From NCBI RefSeq assembly GCF_933775445.1, contig NC_065875.1, forward strand, positions 16,863,555 through 16,927,554: DNA of 64,000 nucleotides, read 5' to 3'. The translations under genes were made by a program, and so were the position numbers. Under the pieces are notes generated by a model. The model saw only the letters and a list, made by a program, of their open reading frames with translations. It searched no databases and was not told the origin of the DNA. Source of the stretch: Argentina anserina. Lineage: Eukaryota > Streptophyta > Magnoliopsida > Rosales > Rosaceae. Shown here piece by piece: positions 12,290 through 25,700 of the stretch (within the stretch, counting starts at the first letter, position 1; every line of letters starts with the position of its first letter).

Positions 12290-15200
12290 TCATTCTTTAG
12301 TTCCAATAACTGCTGGTGCGTCGGGGACTTTCAGAGTACCAGCATCAATCAATAGCTGCAATTCCTTCTTTGCCAGCTTATTTACCTTAGAGTCCGAAGA
12401 TGCTAAGTATGCAGAGACTACCCTACAGCTGCAATCACAGAATAGAGATCTAAGAAAAAAAATTCACATACTTTTGTATATAAAATAAGACCAGGAAGAT
12501 GAGAAAGCTTACCTGTGACCTCGCGCCCACAATTCACATTTCCCTTTCAACGCCATATTCCACAAAGTGGAAGCAAATGCAGGGCAATCCAAGATCAGTC
12601 TTCTAATGGTCCGACTAGAATGGAAGTTCTCAAGGAGGTGTTCATCTTTTCGTTCTTCAGATTTAGGCTCTGCAACAAGTGTTGCTATAGCTTCATAGAG
12701 TTCATTTAATTTGTCATCCAAAGTTGGGCGAAGGATTCCATCAGCACCCCCTGTTGCTACCTGCATGCATTGAAAGGTAAGGTCTTTCAAATCTTCTTGA
12801 ACTATTTCCAATTCAGGAAAACTCTACTTCGTTCCAACAGTGAAGCAGAACTAAAATGAGTACCTCATATATGACTTCCTTGCCAAAGTTTGATCTAAGT
12901 AACTCCCCTCCACTTGCAATGCATACATCAACTAGCCTCTGTAAGGCATACCATTATAAAAGTCAATATTGTTACTGTAGAAAATGAATGATGAAACAAC
13001 TTCTATATAATATTCTGTTTATAATTGGGAGTAGTTGGATGCTATAGCAACAAACCTCAGCAAGCCCGCTCTTGACTAACAATTCGTGCCTTCGAACTAA
13101 AGGATCCTTTTTCCCACCATCAACTGATGATATGGTACTCTCATCAGGATCATTAGTTTCAGTTTCCTTCCCTTCAGAAGGGATGTCTGACTCAACCTAT
13201 GACGGGACAGAATAAAGTAAGTCAACATGCAAATAAATCATTAGTCACACATAATGCTATTTTCTACTGTAGTAATAGAAGATTCACCTTGTTGGATAAA
13301 GAAGGGATAGATAAATTGAGAGAAGCCAGGTCATAAGGAGTCAAATAGCGTGAACAATTTGGATGAAGTAACTGTAATAGCGGGCGCCTTCCATCCTGTA
13401 ATTTAGAGACAGCAAACAACATCTCTTATCTAGTCAGGGCAAGGTGGAAACATACCACTGTGGATGTGTGATTGTGGTTAACGCGCATATGTGAAAAATA
13501 ACTTATAAATGAGACAAGAAAATTTAGCCAATCAATCATTATTTTTTTCTTCTAGGGGAAGTGGTCTGAGAATGTAGACGATCCTATGGAGGTATTCCAG
13601 TAGTCAGCATACAACCCGAAAACATAACATAGTAAAACCACTGACTAAATATTTTATCAATCAGAAATAGTGTGAGACTGTGAGAGGCAGGAAGGACACA
13701 AACCTTATCAAAGACAAGATTGTTTAAATGTTCTTGAAGCTCATTAATGACAACCTGCAATCAGGAGTGTTTAGCTTTGGTAAGGTAAAGACCAAAAAAA
13801 GAAGAAGCTTTCAGGTCAAAATCAAATAAAGTTGCATGAAGAGCAAACCTTTGTAATAAGCTTTGTGTCATCAACAACTGAAATAAGAGAAACAAGCACC
13901 TGCAGAGTATATCATAACTTGTGTCATGTATTCAAAAAATTAAAGCTGTGTCATGTGTGCACTTAATTGAACCAACTGGAACAAAACTGGAAGAAGCATG
14001 CAATAAGAAATTGGACAGTACTTCTTTTACTAGCAATAAAGTAATGACAGCAAAGAATCCCATAAACTTACCATACTTCCACATTGATCGCTAGCTATTT
14101 TCAATATGTGGCCTTTCATTCCTTTGATTATCTTCTTTCTTTCCTAAAAGCAAGTCATGACAATTAAGGATGATGGATGTCATCAGCCAAAAGTAAGTGC
14201 ATATATACTAACTACAATATATGTTCAGTTGGACCTAATAAAATATAGAGAAATTTCAGTAAACCTTTGCACTGCCATGCTTGATGCAGAGCATTCCAAC
14301 CCTAGATCCATCCCTTGTATGAATCATTCGGACAAGAAGAGGACCTGACAATTGTTTAATGACATCTGTGGCAGAGAACTTCCAGAAAAAAAAGTCAATA
14401 TTAAGAAGGAGAAGACTAGAATGACAAGGAAAACCATATACCATCACGGACGATTAACTTCAAAAAAAAAAAGATAACTCATAAAAAATAATTGAGTGCA
14501 TATAATATCTCAAACATACCTCTTCAGCTATGGTGAAGTACTCTATCAACACCTTATGTAATATAGAGTGGTCAACTATTCCTTTCTCTAAAATTGGTTG
14601 AATAATCGAAGTCATATGCTTCAGGACTGACGGTTTTTGCAGATCTAACTTTGCTATTACATCGACCAACCTGAAATTTGATATCACTAATCAGAAGACG
14701 GACAGCAGTAAGACACGTGATACATGGTTCCTTTAGGAATTTCCAACGAGAACCATACAAGGTGCAATGAGGATATTTCAATACTACTCACACTGTTAAG
14801 TGTTCTTTACCTGCCCTCTTTCTTCAAGGCCAAGTCCTTAAACAACTGTAGTTCTGTAGAATATAGTTCCCCCAAAAGTTGTTGCTTTTGAGTTGCATTT
14901 CCTAATTGGTATGCATGCTCTACAACTGAAACAGGAAGAATAAAATGATCCTTCTTAGTGTAAGAGTGGGAACAAAAACATTTGGCTGGGTATTGGTGAT
15001 ATTTATATCCATGTACTAATATCCTCCAACGTACCTACAGATCCAACCATGTGACGCAGAAGGGATGCCACATGTCCATGGAGTGACGAGATAAACTCTG
15101 CAAGCTGCTGTTTGGAGGCTGCAAATCGAAACACAGAAAGTAACTTACTAATGAATTAAAAAAATAAAATTATATTTATAGCAAGTAACACTACTATACA

Positions 15201-16340
15201 GTCATTTCCAAGTTCAAACATACCATTGTCCAACATCTTTTTCACCAGATGAACACCGTATGCACTGCGTGCAAGGGTAAGAAAATGTGGTTTAAGCTCC
15301 TCAAATACTGCATCCTTTTCGGCTTTTCTCTTTTTTGCATCAACGTCTGCTTTTTTCTTTTTTGCATCCCTTTCTGCTTTTGAGCAGTACTTAACGCAAG
15401 TCTGAGGCAAAAGAAAACACATAAATACAGGCTGCTGCAAGCAATCAAAAAGTTAAAGACTCATATACAAAAATGAAGCTAACAAATCACCTGTAGAACA
15501 CGGGAAGAAACATGGGAGCTTGCAATTTCAGGAATTTTCCCCTTCATTTTCTGAAGTGCTTCACTCACCAACCTGCAAAGGCCATCAACAGTAAAGCCAG
15601 CTCAAACACCATACAACTCAAACAGCAAAGAACAGCGATATAACTTCAAAATTTACATACTTGTATCTATCTTCTTTCGATATACCCCGACTCCTCATCT
15701 TCTCCCATAGATGCGCAAGCTCCTACATAACAAACAGATGTCAACAAAACAACTTCAGCCCAAAACCATAACCCTCAACTTCAAGCAATTCAAATAGGGT
15801 ATGTTCATACTTGTATTTACAGACATTAGCCCACAAATATACGCATAAGTAATGCATGAAGTCACTAATTTTCTAAGTATACCTGTAGATACTAAACAAT
15901 CTAGTTCCTACTAATATTTTCATTTTCACAAGAACAATTTCCAAGTGAAATGCTTCAGCACATTCACAAATTCTTACATGCTCTAAATTATAATAAGGCT
16001 TCCTCTTCTTCTTCCTAGCTTCAGCAAGCTCCTGCAAACACAAACCCAACAAAACACAAAAATCAAAACCCTTCATTTACATCAAACCCAGATCCAAATT
16101 AAATCACACACTCACCTTAGAACGGACCCGAAGCTCCTTCTTCGACAAGGGCGCCGATTTTTCTGTGTCGGGGTTGGGGCGTTTGAAGGGTTTAGAGGAG
16201 TCATTGGTTCGAGGGGTGGTGGGTTTAGAGCCGGCGAGTTTGGGTTTCTTGGAAGTGGAACTACGGTTGGTGTCCGGCTTGGTGTCGCCGGGAAATTGCT
16301 TCCTCTTCTTGAGTTTGGTGTCGTGGACCTTGGCCGCCAT
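12290..16340 (-). CDS. APUM24: PUF/Pumilio-family nucleolar protein, APUM24-like
   Basis: Predicted RNA-binding factor for pre-rRNA processing in the nucleolus, the role known for Arabidopsis APUM24 (Puf6/PUM3 type). I rebuilt 17 minus-strand exons: 16340-16116, 16031-15978, 15722-15661, 15572-15491, 15401-15224, 15118-15035, 14925-14811, 14670-14520, 14378-14265, 14143-14072, 13899-13849, 13754-13704, 13395-13288, 13196-13056, 12938-12864, 12760-12513 and 12428-12290. The sum is 1950 nt, or 649 aa, close to the family length of about 655. The N-terminal 75 residues are Lys/Pro-rich (KLKKRKQ, SKKPKL), fitting nuclear localisation. PUF-type helical repeats follow from about residue 120 (SHVSSRVLQ, LARSAYGVHLVKKMLDN, IKHGSAK). 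A Lys/Ala-rich insert (ERDAKKKKADVDAKKRK) interrupts them. The C-terminal third matches the CPL/Penguin-like region. An in-frame ATG at 16394 would add 18 residues; I prefer 16340, where the sequence starts MAAKVHDTKLKKRKQ as expected for the family. Confidence 0.9.
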
Positions 16341-16590
16341 TGGAGTGTGTCGAAGAGGTTTGAGTTGTTCTTGTCTGTAAGTTTGTGTTTCCAAAAGGGG
16401 TTTTTCTCAGGGTTTTGGGATGAGTTGGGGTCGAGACGGGTCGGGTGAAGAATGGACTAACCCGGACCAAGGCCCGCCTCTTTATGTCTCGGGTAGGTCG
16501 TCCTCACTCCCAATCCTTCTAATGCCAACTGGTTCAGCACATTAATACCAAAAAAAAAAATGGTTCAGCACACTGCTTTTTTTTTTTTTT

Positions 16591-17531
16591 GAAAATTTTA
16601 AGAAAGGTACCTCACAAATGCTCCACTCTAATTTAAAAGTAATTTAATTTTATTAATTTTAAATAGATACTTAACATTTATAATTCAACTCAAGACTTGT
16701 ACATGTCGTCAACCAGTGGTTTTGTTTCAAAGTTTTCTGTTTAATTTGCATGGGTAATTGTATCCACCACTCATTTTAATGTCATTAGCTTTCACAAACC
16801 AAACCCCCCCCCCAACGGCTGCATCACCATCGACCTCCCAAACGATACCACTCCCTTCACCGACACATTTTTCTTCCAACAATCCCTAAAACACTTCCTC
16901 TCCTAACACCCACCCGGCTTCATCATCATCGACGTCTTTCATCATTAGGCTTCTAACGTCATTGACTCTCTCTAAATTCCAAGAATCGTCTTCAACAAAG
17001 GTGGGTTCTTCTCCCATTGTGTTATGCACAACATTAGCCAATTTGGGCCGCATGAGAAAGTGACTTACGATTTTGAGCTATTCATGGTATTGGGGTATTC
17101 TCGATCAGGTCAAATTGACGAAGTATATGAGTTGGCATTAAAGTATGGACAGTTGGAAAACAAGAGTTTCAGGGTTGTGATGAACAACTTTTATAAGTTG
17201 GAGTTGAAGTATGTATGATTATATGGTAATTCTTTCAAGATGATTTGGGGATAGGGGATTGGTCTGTGAAATTTAGACAAAGTTGTTAAGTCCTCACTAA
17301 GCAACTTGGAGAAACTGAAGTGGTGATTGCATTGGTTGGATTCAATTATTCAAATGACACAATTACCATTGTGAGATAAACATAAAATTCTAAATGAAAA
17401 CTGAGGGGTTGACGACATGTACAAGTCTTGCGTGAGATTATAGACGTCAAATACTCGTTTGAAGGTAACAAAACAAAATTATCTTTAAATTAGAGTGAAG
17501 CATTTATGAGGTATTGTTCTTCAAGTTTTCA
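16591..17531. mobile_element. TIR element of about 0.94 kb carrying a UGT gene fragment
   Basis: Bases 16591-16723 and 17398-17531 are diverged inverted copies. Both contain the complementary pair around 'gacttgtacatgtcgtcaac' and around 'cactctaatttaaa'. The long arms and the enclosed foreign gene piece resemble a Pack-TIR (Pack-MULE-like) element. Both ends abut poly-T runs, so I could not resolve a target-site duplication and leave the superfamily open. Confidence 0.6.
16814..17218 (+). pseudogene. UDP-glycosyltransferase (UGT73-like) fragment, broken
   Basis: Frame reading from 16814 gives pieces that line up with the middle of UGT73-type glycosyltransferases. In order they are a QQSLKHFLS piece, then FIIIDVFHH, IPRIVFNKGGFFSHCV, FGPHEKVTYDFELFMV and, near the end, FRVVMNNFYKLELKYV. 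Family members have IVADVFFPWATD, IPRLVFHGTGFF, PHEKVSSDFEPF and YGVVVNSFYELE at these places. Three in-frame stops interrupt the first half. There is no start, no PSPG box and no C-terminal domain, so it cannot encode an enzyme. It sits inside inverted repeats, which suggests capture by a transposon. Confidence 0.65.
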
Positions 17532-17663
17532 TTTTTTTTTGTACAATTCTTTGTGATTATGTTGAGATTCCATTTATGGTATACCATTTTTGGTGAATAA
17601 TCAAGAAGTATCATTGCTTCTTGGTTATACAGCTTTTGGTTTTGAATCAACTTGAATGATTGA

Positions 17664-17918
17664 GAGCATCTCTAGCAATGTTAGCCATATTTTAGTTAAA
17701 TTTCTATAAATGATATAATTACATACGAGATGAATGTTTTAAATTCAAATATTTTTACTTTGAGCTATCTCGCTATATAAATTTATTGAGAAATATAGCT
17801 CAAAGTTAAAATAAAGTTATAATAGAGAGTCTGGTGTAGCCACTAATTTTCGTAAAAAGTCAAACATGCTCTCTAAAATAACTTAAAAGTTATAATAGAG
17901 AGTCTGCTGCAAATGCTC
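17664..17918. mobile_element. Short MITE, about 255 bp
   Basis: It starts GAGCATCTCTAGCAA and ends with the complement of GAGCATTTGCAGCAG. It is AT-rich and non-coding. The same core motifs (agccatattt-agttaaattt, 'gagctatctcgct', 'ataatagagagt') recur at 45646-45992, so this is a dispersed family. TGA flanks both sides but is too short to be decisive. Confidence 0.6.
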
Positions 17919-19775
17919 TGATATTTGTATTTTTGTAGGTTCAACTTGTAAGCTAGTCCAATAGGGATCATCTTATTGAAGAGTAGTCGAAGACTTTCTT
18001 ATAATTATTATTTAAGACAAACTTCCTTTTTGTTTGTTACAACCGTGGTCTAAAATAGAGTCATGCGTTGAGCAAATAGCAAACTATTCTTTCGCCTTTT
18101 TAATCAAGACAAACTTTTTTTTATCACATTTCTCAACTATTTAGATTTTAGGCCTATATTACTTATACAAATTTTTCAGCCAATTTAGTAAACATTAGGT
18201 TATCAAAGTAGATCAAATTAACATATAAACCAAATTTGTCAATGAACCACTCAAGGTAAATCACCCTATGAATGCATTAACAATTTTCAATTTGAATGAA
18301 AATTTGCAAAAATGATTTATTCATATAAATTTTAAAACTAAATAGTTGAAATATGAATATGACATCGAAAAATGAGTGAATTAAAGTGGTCTTCAACAAA
18401 ATGATCCTATTGAAAAAGCTCTCGTTCAACTTGGTCTGATATAATGTCTTATTTTACTAAAGACGCATACTAAACTTAAAAAATGATTGAGAATTAACAC
18501 ATAAGGGGAGTAAAGTTAGCTTAACAAACCAAACTCGTAACCCATGCGCCACCACCATCAAAATCACTAGAGAGTGGAGCTAGGCCACTAAATACAATAC
18601 AATGAACACTATTGTTATTTTCATCTCCACTAATATAATTAGAAGCCTGACTTTGGTGTCAACAATTTCACCAAAGTTTTAAAGTCTCCAAAATAACTAT
18701 GTTAAAGATAAAAAATAACAAGAGAAAATACTATGTGGAAGAGATAAGGTAAACTACAAAAATTAATGTAAAATAAAATAAAATTAAAAAAAAAAGGTGA
18801 AAACGTAATAGAAGTAATATATAACTTAATATAAGGAGAAAATTGTGGATAGTAAAAAGTAGATAAATTAAAATTAACCTTTTTTGAAGTGATTGTGTAA
18901 TTTTTAGAAATTTAGCAGGTACATGCTAATTTGAATAATACGAAGAAAGATTCAAAACTCAAGCATTATGTCCAGAATCCAAGAACCAAATCGTAAATCC
19001 TAAAATCAAGACCAACATTTACGAAGATTTACTTCCCCAATATGGGACAAAATTAACTTTTGTCTGGCCAAAAATTCACCCCAAAAGATATTAAAAAAAC
19101 AAAGTGAATGACACAATCGACGTCAAGTAACATCACATTTCTGGCGCAAGCAGATCCAACTAGAGAGAAGCGACACGTAGGGCCTCAGACAATGAAACAC
19201 GAGGGATGGGGCATGGACGTTACCACCCATTATTCAATCCATTTCAATTTCGCCCTCGATTCCGGAACCCGAATCCCACCTCCTCCCTCCCGTCCACGTG
19301 TCCTTAAAACTCCCCGAAACAAATCCAAACCCTACCGCGGCCGCACCCTATCAAAACCACCGACTAACTCAATCTCTGAATCTCGTCCCTCTACGAAATG
19401 ATGCGGCACTGAACCTTTCAGTCGATAAGCACACTCTCTTATCAGCGATTGGTAATGGGATTTAATTTGTCAGTGATAGGTTCTCAGTGATAGGTGGGTG
19501 TAAAACAAAGACCCAGCAGGAAAACGCATCGAAGAAAGTGCGAACAACTAACTACTCTCTCTCTCTCCTTTATCCTTTTCTCTTCTTCTAGTGCTTCCGC
19601 ACTGTTCTCGTTGAAACGCCGAATCCATGGAACCAAAACCCTAGACCCGCCACCACCCCCTCGATTCCCGCCGCCGCTAATCTCCACTCCTCCACAACAA
19701 CAACAACAACAACAACAACCCCCGCGCGCGTGATTCTCTCTCTCTCTCAGAGCCTCAACTCCCCCAGGGGCAAAA
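17919..19775. other. Intergenic and promoter side of the TPR gene
   Basis: Bases 17,919-19,090 are AT-rich without recognisable content. From about 19,100 GC rises. Bases 19,440-19,775 form the probable 5' leader of the corepressor gene, with CT runs at 19554-19567 and 19734-19749. The open frames here are low-complexity artefacts. Confidence 0.5.
19694..19720. repeat. (CAA)n microsatellite in TPR gene leader
   Basis: Nine CAA units lie 56 bp upstream of the TPR start codon, within the probable 5' UTR. Confidence 0.85.
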
Positions 19776-22700
19776 ATGTCCTCTCTGAGTAGAGAGCTCG
19801 TTTTCCTCATCCTCCAGTTCCTCGAGGAGGAGAAATTCAAGGAGGCCGTACACAGGTCAGTCCGCCCCCCTCTCTTTAATTAGTTTGATTTTTATTTTTT
19901 ATTTTTTGTTGTTGTTGTTGTGGTAAATATAGGTTTTGAATTCTAATTTTGAATATGCGAACCCAGGCTGGAGCAGGAGTCTGGATTCTTCTTCAATATG
20001 AAGTATTTTGAGGAGAAGGCTCTGCTGGGAGAGTGGGATGAGGTGGAGAAGTACCTGTCTGGCTTCACCAAGGTCGACGAGAATCGCTACTCCATGAAGA
20101 TCTTCTTTGAGGTTCGAAAGCAGAAGTATCTCGAAGCGCTCGACAGGTAATTATTATTGATTTTTGAGTAATTATAGTGGAAATTAGAAGTGTTTTATTG
20201 TTTAAAGGACGGTTATTTTGAGTGATTATTGTTGATTGGGGGTTTTCTGATGTGGAAATGAGCTCAGGCAGGACAGGGCTAAGGCCGTGGAGATACTGGT
20301 GAAGGATTTGAGGGTGTTTTCGACATTTAATGAGGAGTTGTACAAGGAGATTACACATCTGTTGACTCTTGACAACTTCAGGTAATGTGTTTCTGTGCTC
20401 GAATTGGAATTCGAGTTGGTTTGAGTAGCAAATGTGTTTTTGGGGTTTAGTTTTCGGCATTTTGGGGCTTAAATGTGCAGTTTTGGGGGTTTATGGTATG
20501 ATGCAGAGAGAATGAGCAGTTGTCGAAATATGGCGATACTAAATCTGCGAGAAGCATAATGCTTGTAGAGCTGAAGAAATTGATAGAAGCAAATCCACTG
20601 TTCCGGGAGAAGCTGGTTTTCCCCACTTTGAGGGCGTCGCGCTTGCGGACTTTGATCAATCAAAGGTTTGTATGGTGTTTGAAATTGCTTTGATTTTAGT
20701 TTGTGAATTTCTATTTTGATACCTGAAGCAGCCATTTATGTTATCTGCAGTTTAAATTGGCAGCATCAGCTATGCAAGAATCCAAGGCCCAATCCTGATA
20801 TTAAGACCTTATTCATGGACCACTCGTGTTCTCCGCCAAATGGGGCTCGTGCGTCGACACCAGTTCCTCTTCCAGTTGCAGCTCTTACGAAGCCTTTAAC
20901 ATATGCTCCTCTTGGAGCACCTGGTGGAGTATGTTCATATCTTGCTTTGTAATTCTTTTTTGAATTTATAATGGTTGAAAACTTGAAATTCTTTGTTGAT
21001 GTTATAATATTCTCTTGTCTCACTATGTACAGCCATTCCCTCCGGCTGCTGCTGCTGCAGCTGCCAATGCGAATGCTTTAGCAGGATGGGTGTCTAATGC
21101 TATTACTTCCATATCTATGCACTCAGCTCCAGTCTCTGCTTCACCATTGCCTGTTCAACTGGGTCAAGGTTAGATATTCATTTGTTTAGCTCCGGTTTGC
21201 AGTTTACATCATACTTCTTTTCTTTGGTACAATGTAGGCGGAACACCCAAAGAAACCAACACATCATAGCATACTTACGAATTATATACATACATATAAT
21301 ATTTTTAGTAATGTTGTATTTTCTTTTGTTCCTAAGGTGATAAACTGATAATGTAGCTTTAGTGAAAAGAAGAAAATCAAAGTTTTCTAAGAGATTGAAG
21401 AAAAAATCATGTTACTTGAAAAAGATACATGTTCTGGGAGATTTGTCTCTGTTTTGAAGAGTTCCGAGAACTTCTCTTTGCTAATCCATTTGGCCTGTTT
21501 ATCGGATATTACATACTGTTTTTTTTCCCGCTTTTTCTTTAAGAAGGAAATTTCATTTGTCCTATGTCTAAGAAGAAGTATTTAGTGCGCTGCATTCCCT
21601 GGTCATTGTGTTATTCGCTTGATTGATTATCAGGTTTGAGCATGTTGTACTTATTGTTTGAGCTATTTGGGTTATTTGTTTCTTTTCTTTATAGTTTCAT
21701 CATTAAAGCATCCAAGAACACCATCAACTGGTCTTGGAATGATTGATTATTCAAGATCTGATCACGAACAACTAATGAAACGCCTGCGGACTGAACAATC
21801 TGTTGATGAGGTATTATTAGTTCATTTCTGGATACTTATTTCTTGCATTTGTCATCTGTATCTTGATAGTTAATGAAACTTTTACTTTTACATTTTCAGG
21901 TTAGTTATCCTCCTCAACATGCTTCGTGGTCACTAGATGACCTACCAAAAGGTGTAGCTTGCACACTTCGTCAGGGATCCACTGTTATGAGCATGGATTT
22001 CCACCCCTCGCATCACACGTTACTAGCAGGTACATTGCCTGCAACACACCTAATTTCTTGAAATGATTATGGATTGATAGTGAAACCTTGAACATGTAGT
22101 TTCGCTTCAAATCTATCATCCGACTTGAGTAACATGTTTGTTGTTTTGAGCAGTTGGCTGTACTAACGGAGAAGTTACTCTGTGGGAAGTTGGGTTGCGA
22201 GAGAAGCTGGTGTCCAAGCCCTTCAAAGTATGGGATATGGGTGCTTGTTCTATGCCATTTCAGGTGAAACCCCATCACTTTATCAGAACTATCAGTTTAC
22301 TACTAATGTTTTTCTCAGTAATAAGAATATCAAATTCACGTTTTCAAAATCCTGGTCTTCATGACCAGTATATGGTAAAGGTTTGCACTCCTCATTCTTA
22401 TCCCTGCTGTATGCTAACTTTTAGTCTCTTATAGGCGGCTATCGTTAAGGATTCAACGATGTCTATTAGCCGTGTATCATGGAGTCCAGACGGAAACTTG
22501 TTTGGTATGTGCAGCAACACAGCTCTAGCATCATTTAGTTGCATGTTCAAACATGATTCCCTGTAATTTTGTTGTTGCAGGTGTTGCATTTTCGAAACAT
22601 TTGGTTCATCTGTATGCTTATCAAGGGTCTAATGATCTACGCCAGCATCTGGAGGCATGTTGTGATTAATTTAAGGCTGCTTCACAAAGAGATTTGTTTT

Positions 22701-25700
22701 CATTGTAGACTGATGTTTGGATTTAATTGTCTCACCAGATTGATGCTCACAGTGGTGGTGTGAATGACTTGGCATTCTCTCATCCAAACAAGCAATTATG
22801 TGTTGTAACATGTGGTGATGACAAGGTGATCAAGGTGGGTACCCAAAAGTGTGTTAAAATTCTTTTTGTTAATTTTTTTTTCAAGTTGAGACATATAATG
22901 GACTATTTTGTGTACGTTTTTTCCCGTTACATTCTGAAAAAAGGTTTGGGATTTGGCTGGAAGAAAGCTTTTCCACTTTGAAGGTCATGAGGCACCTGTT
23001 TACTCGGTTTGCCCCCACCAGAAGGAGAATATTCAGGTGAGATGTTCATTTCCTGAAATCTGGATGGAGCAATTTTTTCTTTGGTTATACTGGTAATTTT
23101 ATGGAGAAACTAGAGTGTCAGCAAAAATGAATTTTAAAATAACTAAAAGTATGAAAAGAAAACAGTAAACAAGTTTATGTTTTTTACAGCCACTTGGTGA
23201 TAAAAGTGAAATGTCAGTATCCTTCTGTCCTCATTTTGAAAGTGGCATGTGATTGTTCAAAGAACTAGAATAGCTCCAACTTAAAGACTCCAGCTTCTAT
23301 TAGTTTTAGTATTGGTTTATGTACCATGAATTTTGTGCTCCACAATCTTGCTAGGTATATTGTTTAGTTGTCCTTTATGTGCGTTTTATTAATCTCAGGT
23401 AGAGAATTTCACAAGGGTTATAGAATGATAGGACAAACAGTCACAATACCTATTATTATTGGGGAAGCTTCTTCTGGTGAAGACGCAATTCTGGTTTTGT
23501 AACCGCTTTGTATTATTTGCAGTTTATATTTTCAACAGCTGTTGATGGGAAAATTAAAGCTTGGCTGTATGACAATGTGGGCTCCAGAGTTGACTATGAT
23601 GCTCCTGGGCAGTGGTGCACCACAATGCTGTACAGTGATGATGGAAATAGGTAAAAGAAAGATCCACATGGTTTAAATAGTCTCTTCATCACGTTTCTTT
23701 GTTCATGTGACGGTGTATAAATTACAACTGATCCTTTTAAATCCCAGATTGTTCTCATGTGGGACTAGTAAAGATGGTGACTCCTACCTGGTTGAATGGA
23801 ATGAAAGTGAAGGTGCAATAAAGAGGACGTATAGTGGGTTTGGAAAGAAATCTACTGGCATTGCACAATTTGATACCACAAGAAATCACTTTTTGGCTGT
23901 TGGTGAAGATAGCCAGATAAAGTTTTGGGATATGGACAACACCAATCTTCTTCTTCGTATAGATGCTGATGGTGGACTTCCGGTAAGAAACCTCATTGTT
24001 ATTACTTTCATATTTTAAATAATATGAGTGTGATTAGAGGATGCCCTTGTTATCTGCTAATATAAGCTTTGGGATTACTTCAGCCTGTTCCTCGTTTGAG
24101 ATTCAATAAAGAAGGAAACCTGCTTGTTGTTACCACTGCTGACAATGGATTTAAGGTTCTTGCAAATGCTGACGGTCTTAGATCCTTGAGAGCAATTGAA
24201 AATCGATCTTATGAAGCATCAAGAACACCTATTGAGATGAAGGTGGTTATATTTCACTACACCTTCAATTGAACTTGCATATCTGTTTTTATTGAGAATT
24301 TGAACTGCGCTTTGTGGGGAACGTGATGTACTTAATTTTCCTTGATCAGGTATCTACTTCGGCCATGGTTCCAACTATCAATCCAGCCATTAATAAAGTG
24401 GACCGTATGGATGCAAGCTCTCCGGCCAGACCTACTCAGATTCTTGTATGTGACATAAATGATACATTTCATAACTGACTCACATATACACAGCTGATTG
24501 GTTGTTCATGCACTTGATTTATCAAACAACCTTAGTGCTGTAGTCTTAGTCATAAAGTTTGATATACAACCTCACCAATCTAAGTGTATTAAGATATTTA
24601 ATTGTATTGTAATATTCCCATGTAGGGCTAATCCTTCTTACATTTGATGTAGAATGGAGTTGATCCGATGGCAAGAAGTGTAGAAAAACGAAGACTATTA
24701 GAAGATTCATCTGATAAAAGTAAACGTTGGGAACTTGCAGAAATTGTTGATCCTGTTCACTGTCGAGTGGCTACAATGCCAGATAGTAAAGATCCTGCTA
24801 ACAAGGTAATTTTATTTTTTTATTTATTTATATTTTTTTATGTTATGGAATTTGGTGTCATAGACTCTCTTGGGTAATAGTTGCTAGCGTGGTCCCTTCT
24901 GAGTTCAGGTTGCTCGGCTTCTTTACACAAATTCTGGTGCCGGCATTCTGGCTCTTGGTTCAAATGGGGTCCAGAAGCTATGGAAGTGGAGAAGCAGTGA
25001 ACAAAATCCAAGCGGAAAGGTGATGTCCATAAAACAGTAATGATATCTCTGTTTTTAGGCTGCATCACCCTGCATGTATTAGTGCAAAACATATACTGCA
25101 TGCAACTTCCTAGAAAATATCTCTGACTTCTTTATGGTTCAAAAGGCCACCGCTAATGTCGTTCCGCAACATTGGCAACCCAACAGTGGTCTTTTGATGA
25201 CTAATGATGTCCCAGAAAACTGTGAGGAAGCAGTTCCATGTATTGCGCTCTCAAAGAATGATTCCTATGTGATGTCTGCCTGTGGTGGAAAAGTATCTCT
25301 GTTTAATATGATGACATTTAAGGTAATTTAGTACTGTTGTAATGTTTCTCACCCATATGAAGTTTTTTAATTTTTTCTTCTTCTACGTGTTCCTCATCAT
25401 GTATTGGATTGTAGTCACGTTTGTGATGTAAATTTGTGGGTTTGCAGGTAATGACAACTTTTATGTCACCTCCACCAGCCTCAACCTTTTTGGCATTTCA
25501 TCCTCTGGATAATAATATCATAGCAATCGGAACAGAAGATTCAAGTATCCACATTTACAATGTTAGAGTTGATGAGGTGATTGGTTGAGCATCTTTTTGT
25601 CTATTTTCATGTCAGCAAAGTGTTCCGTGATTGTCAATAACAACTGGGTTGCTTTGCTTTTAGGTCAAATCAAAATTGAAAGGCCACCAGAAGCACATCA

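Noticed and set aside
19484..19840. Minus-strand ORF with Cys/Gly runs and plus-strand Pro/Gln ORF at 19494-19733
   Set aside because: Translation of CAA, CT and CCG repeats in the TPR leader; low complexity only.
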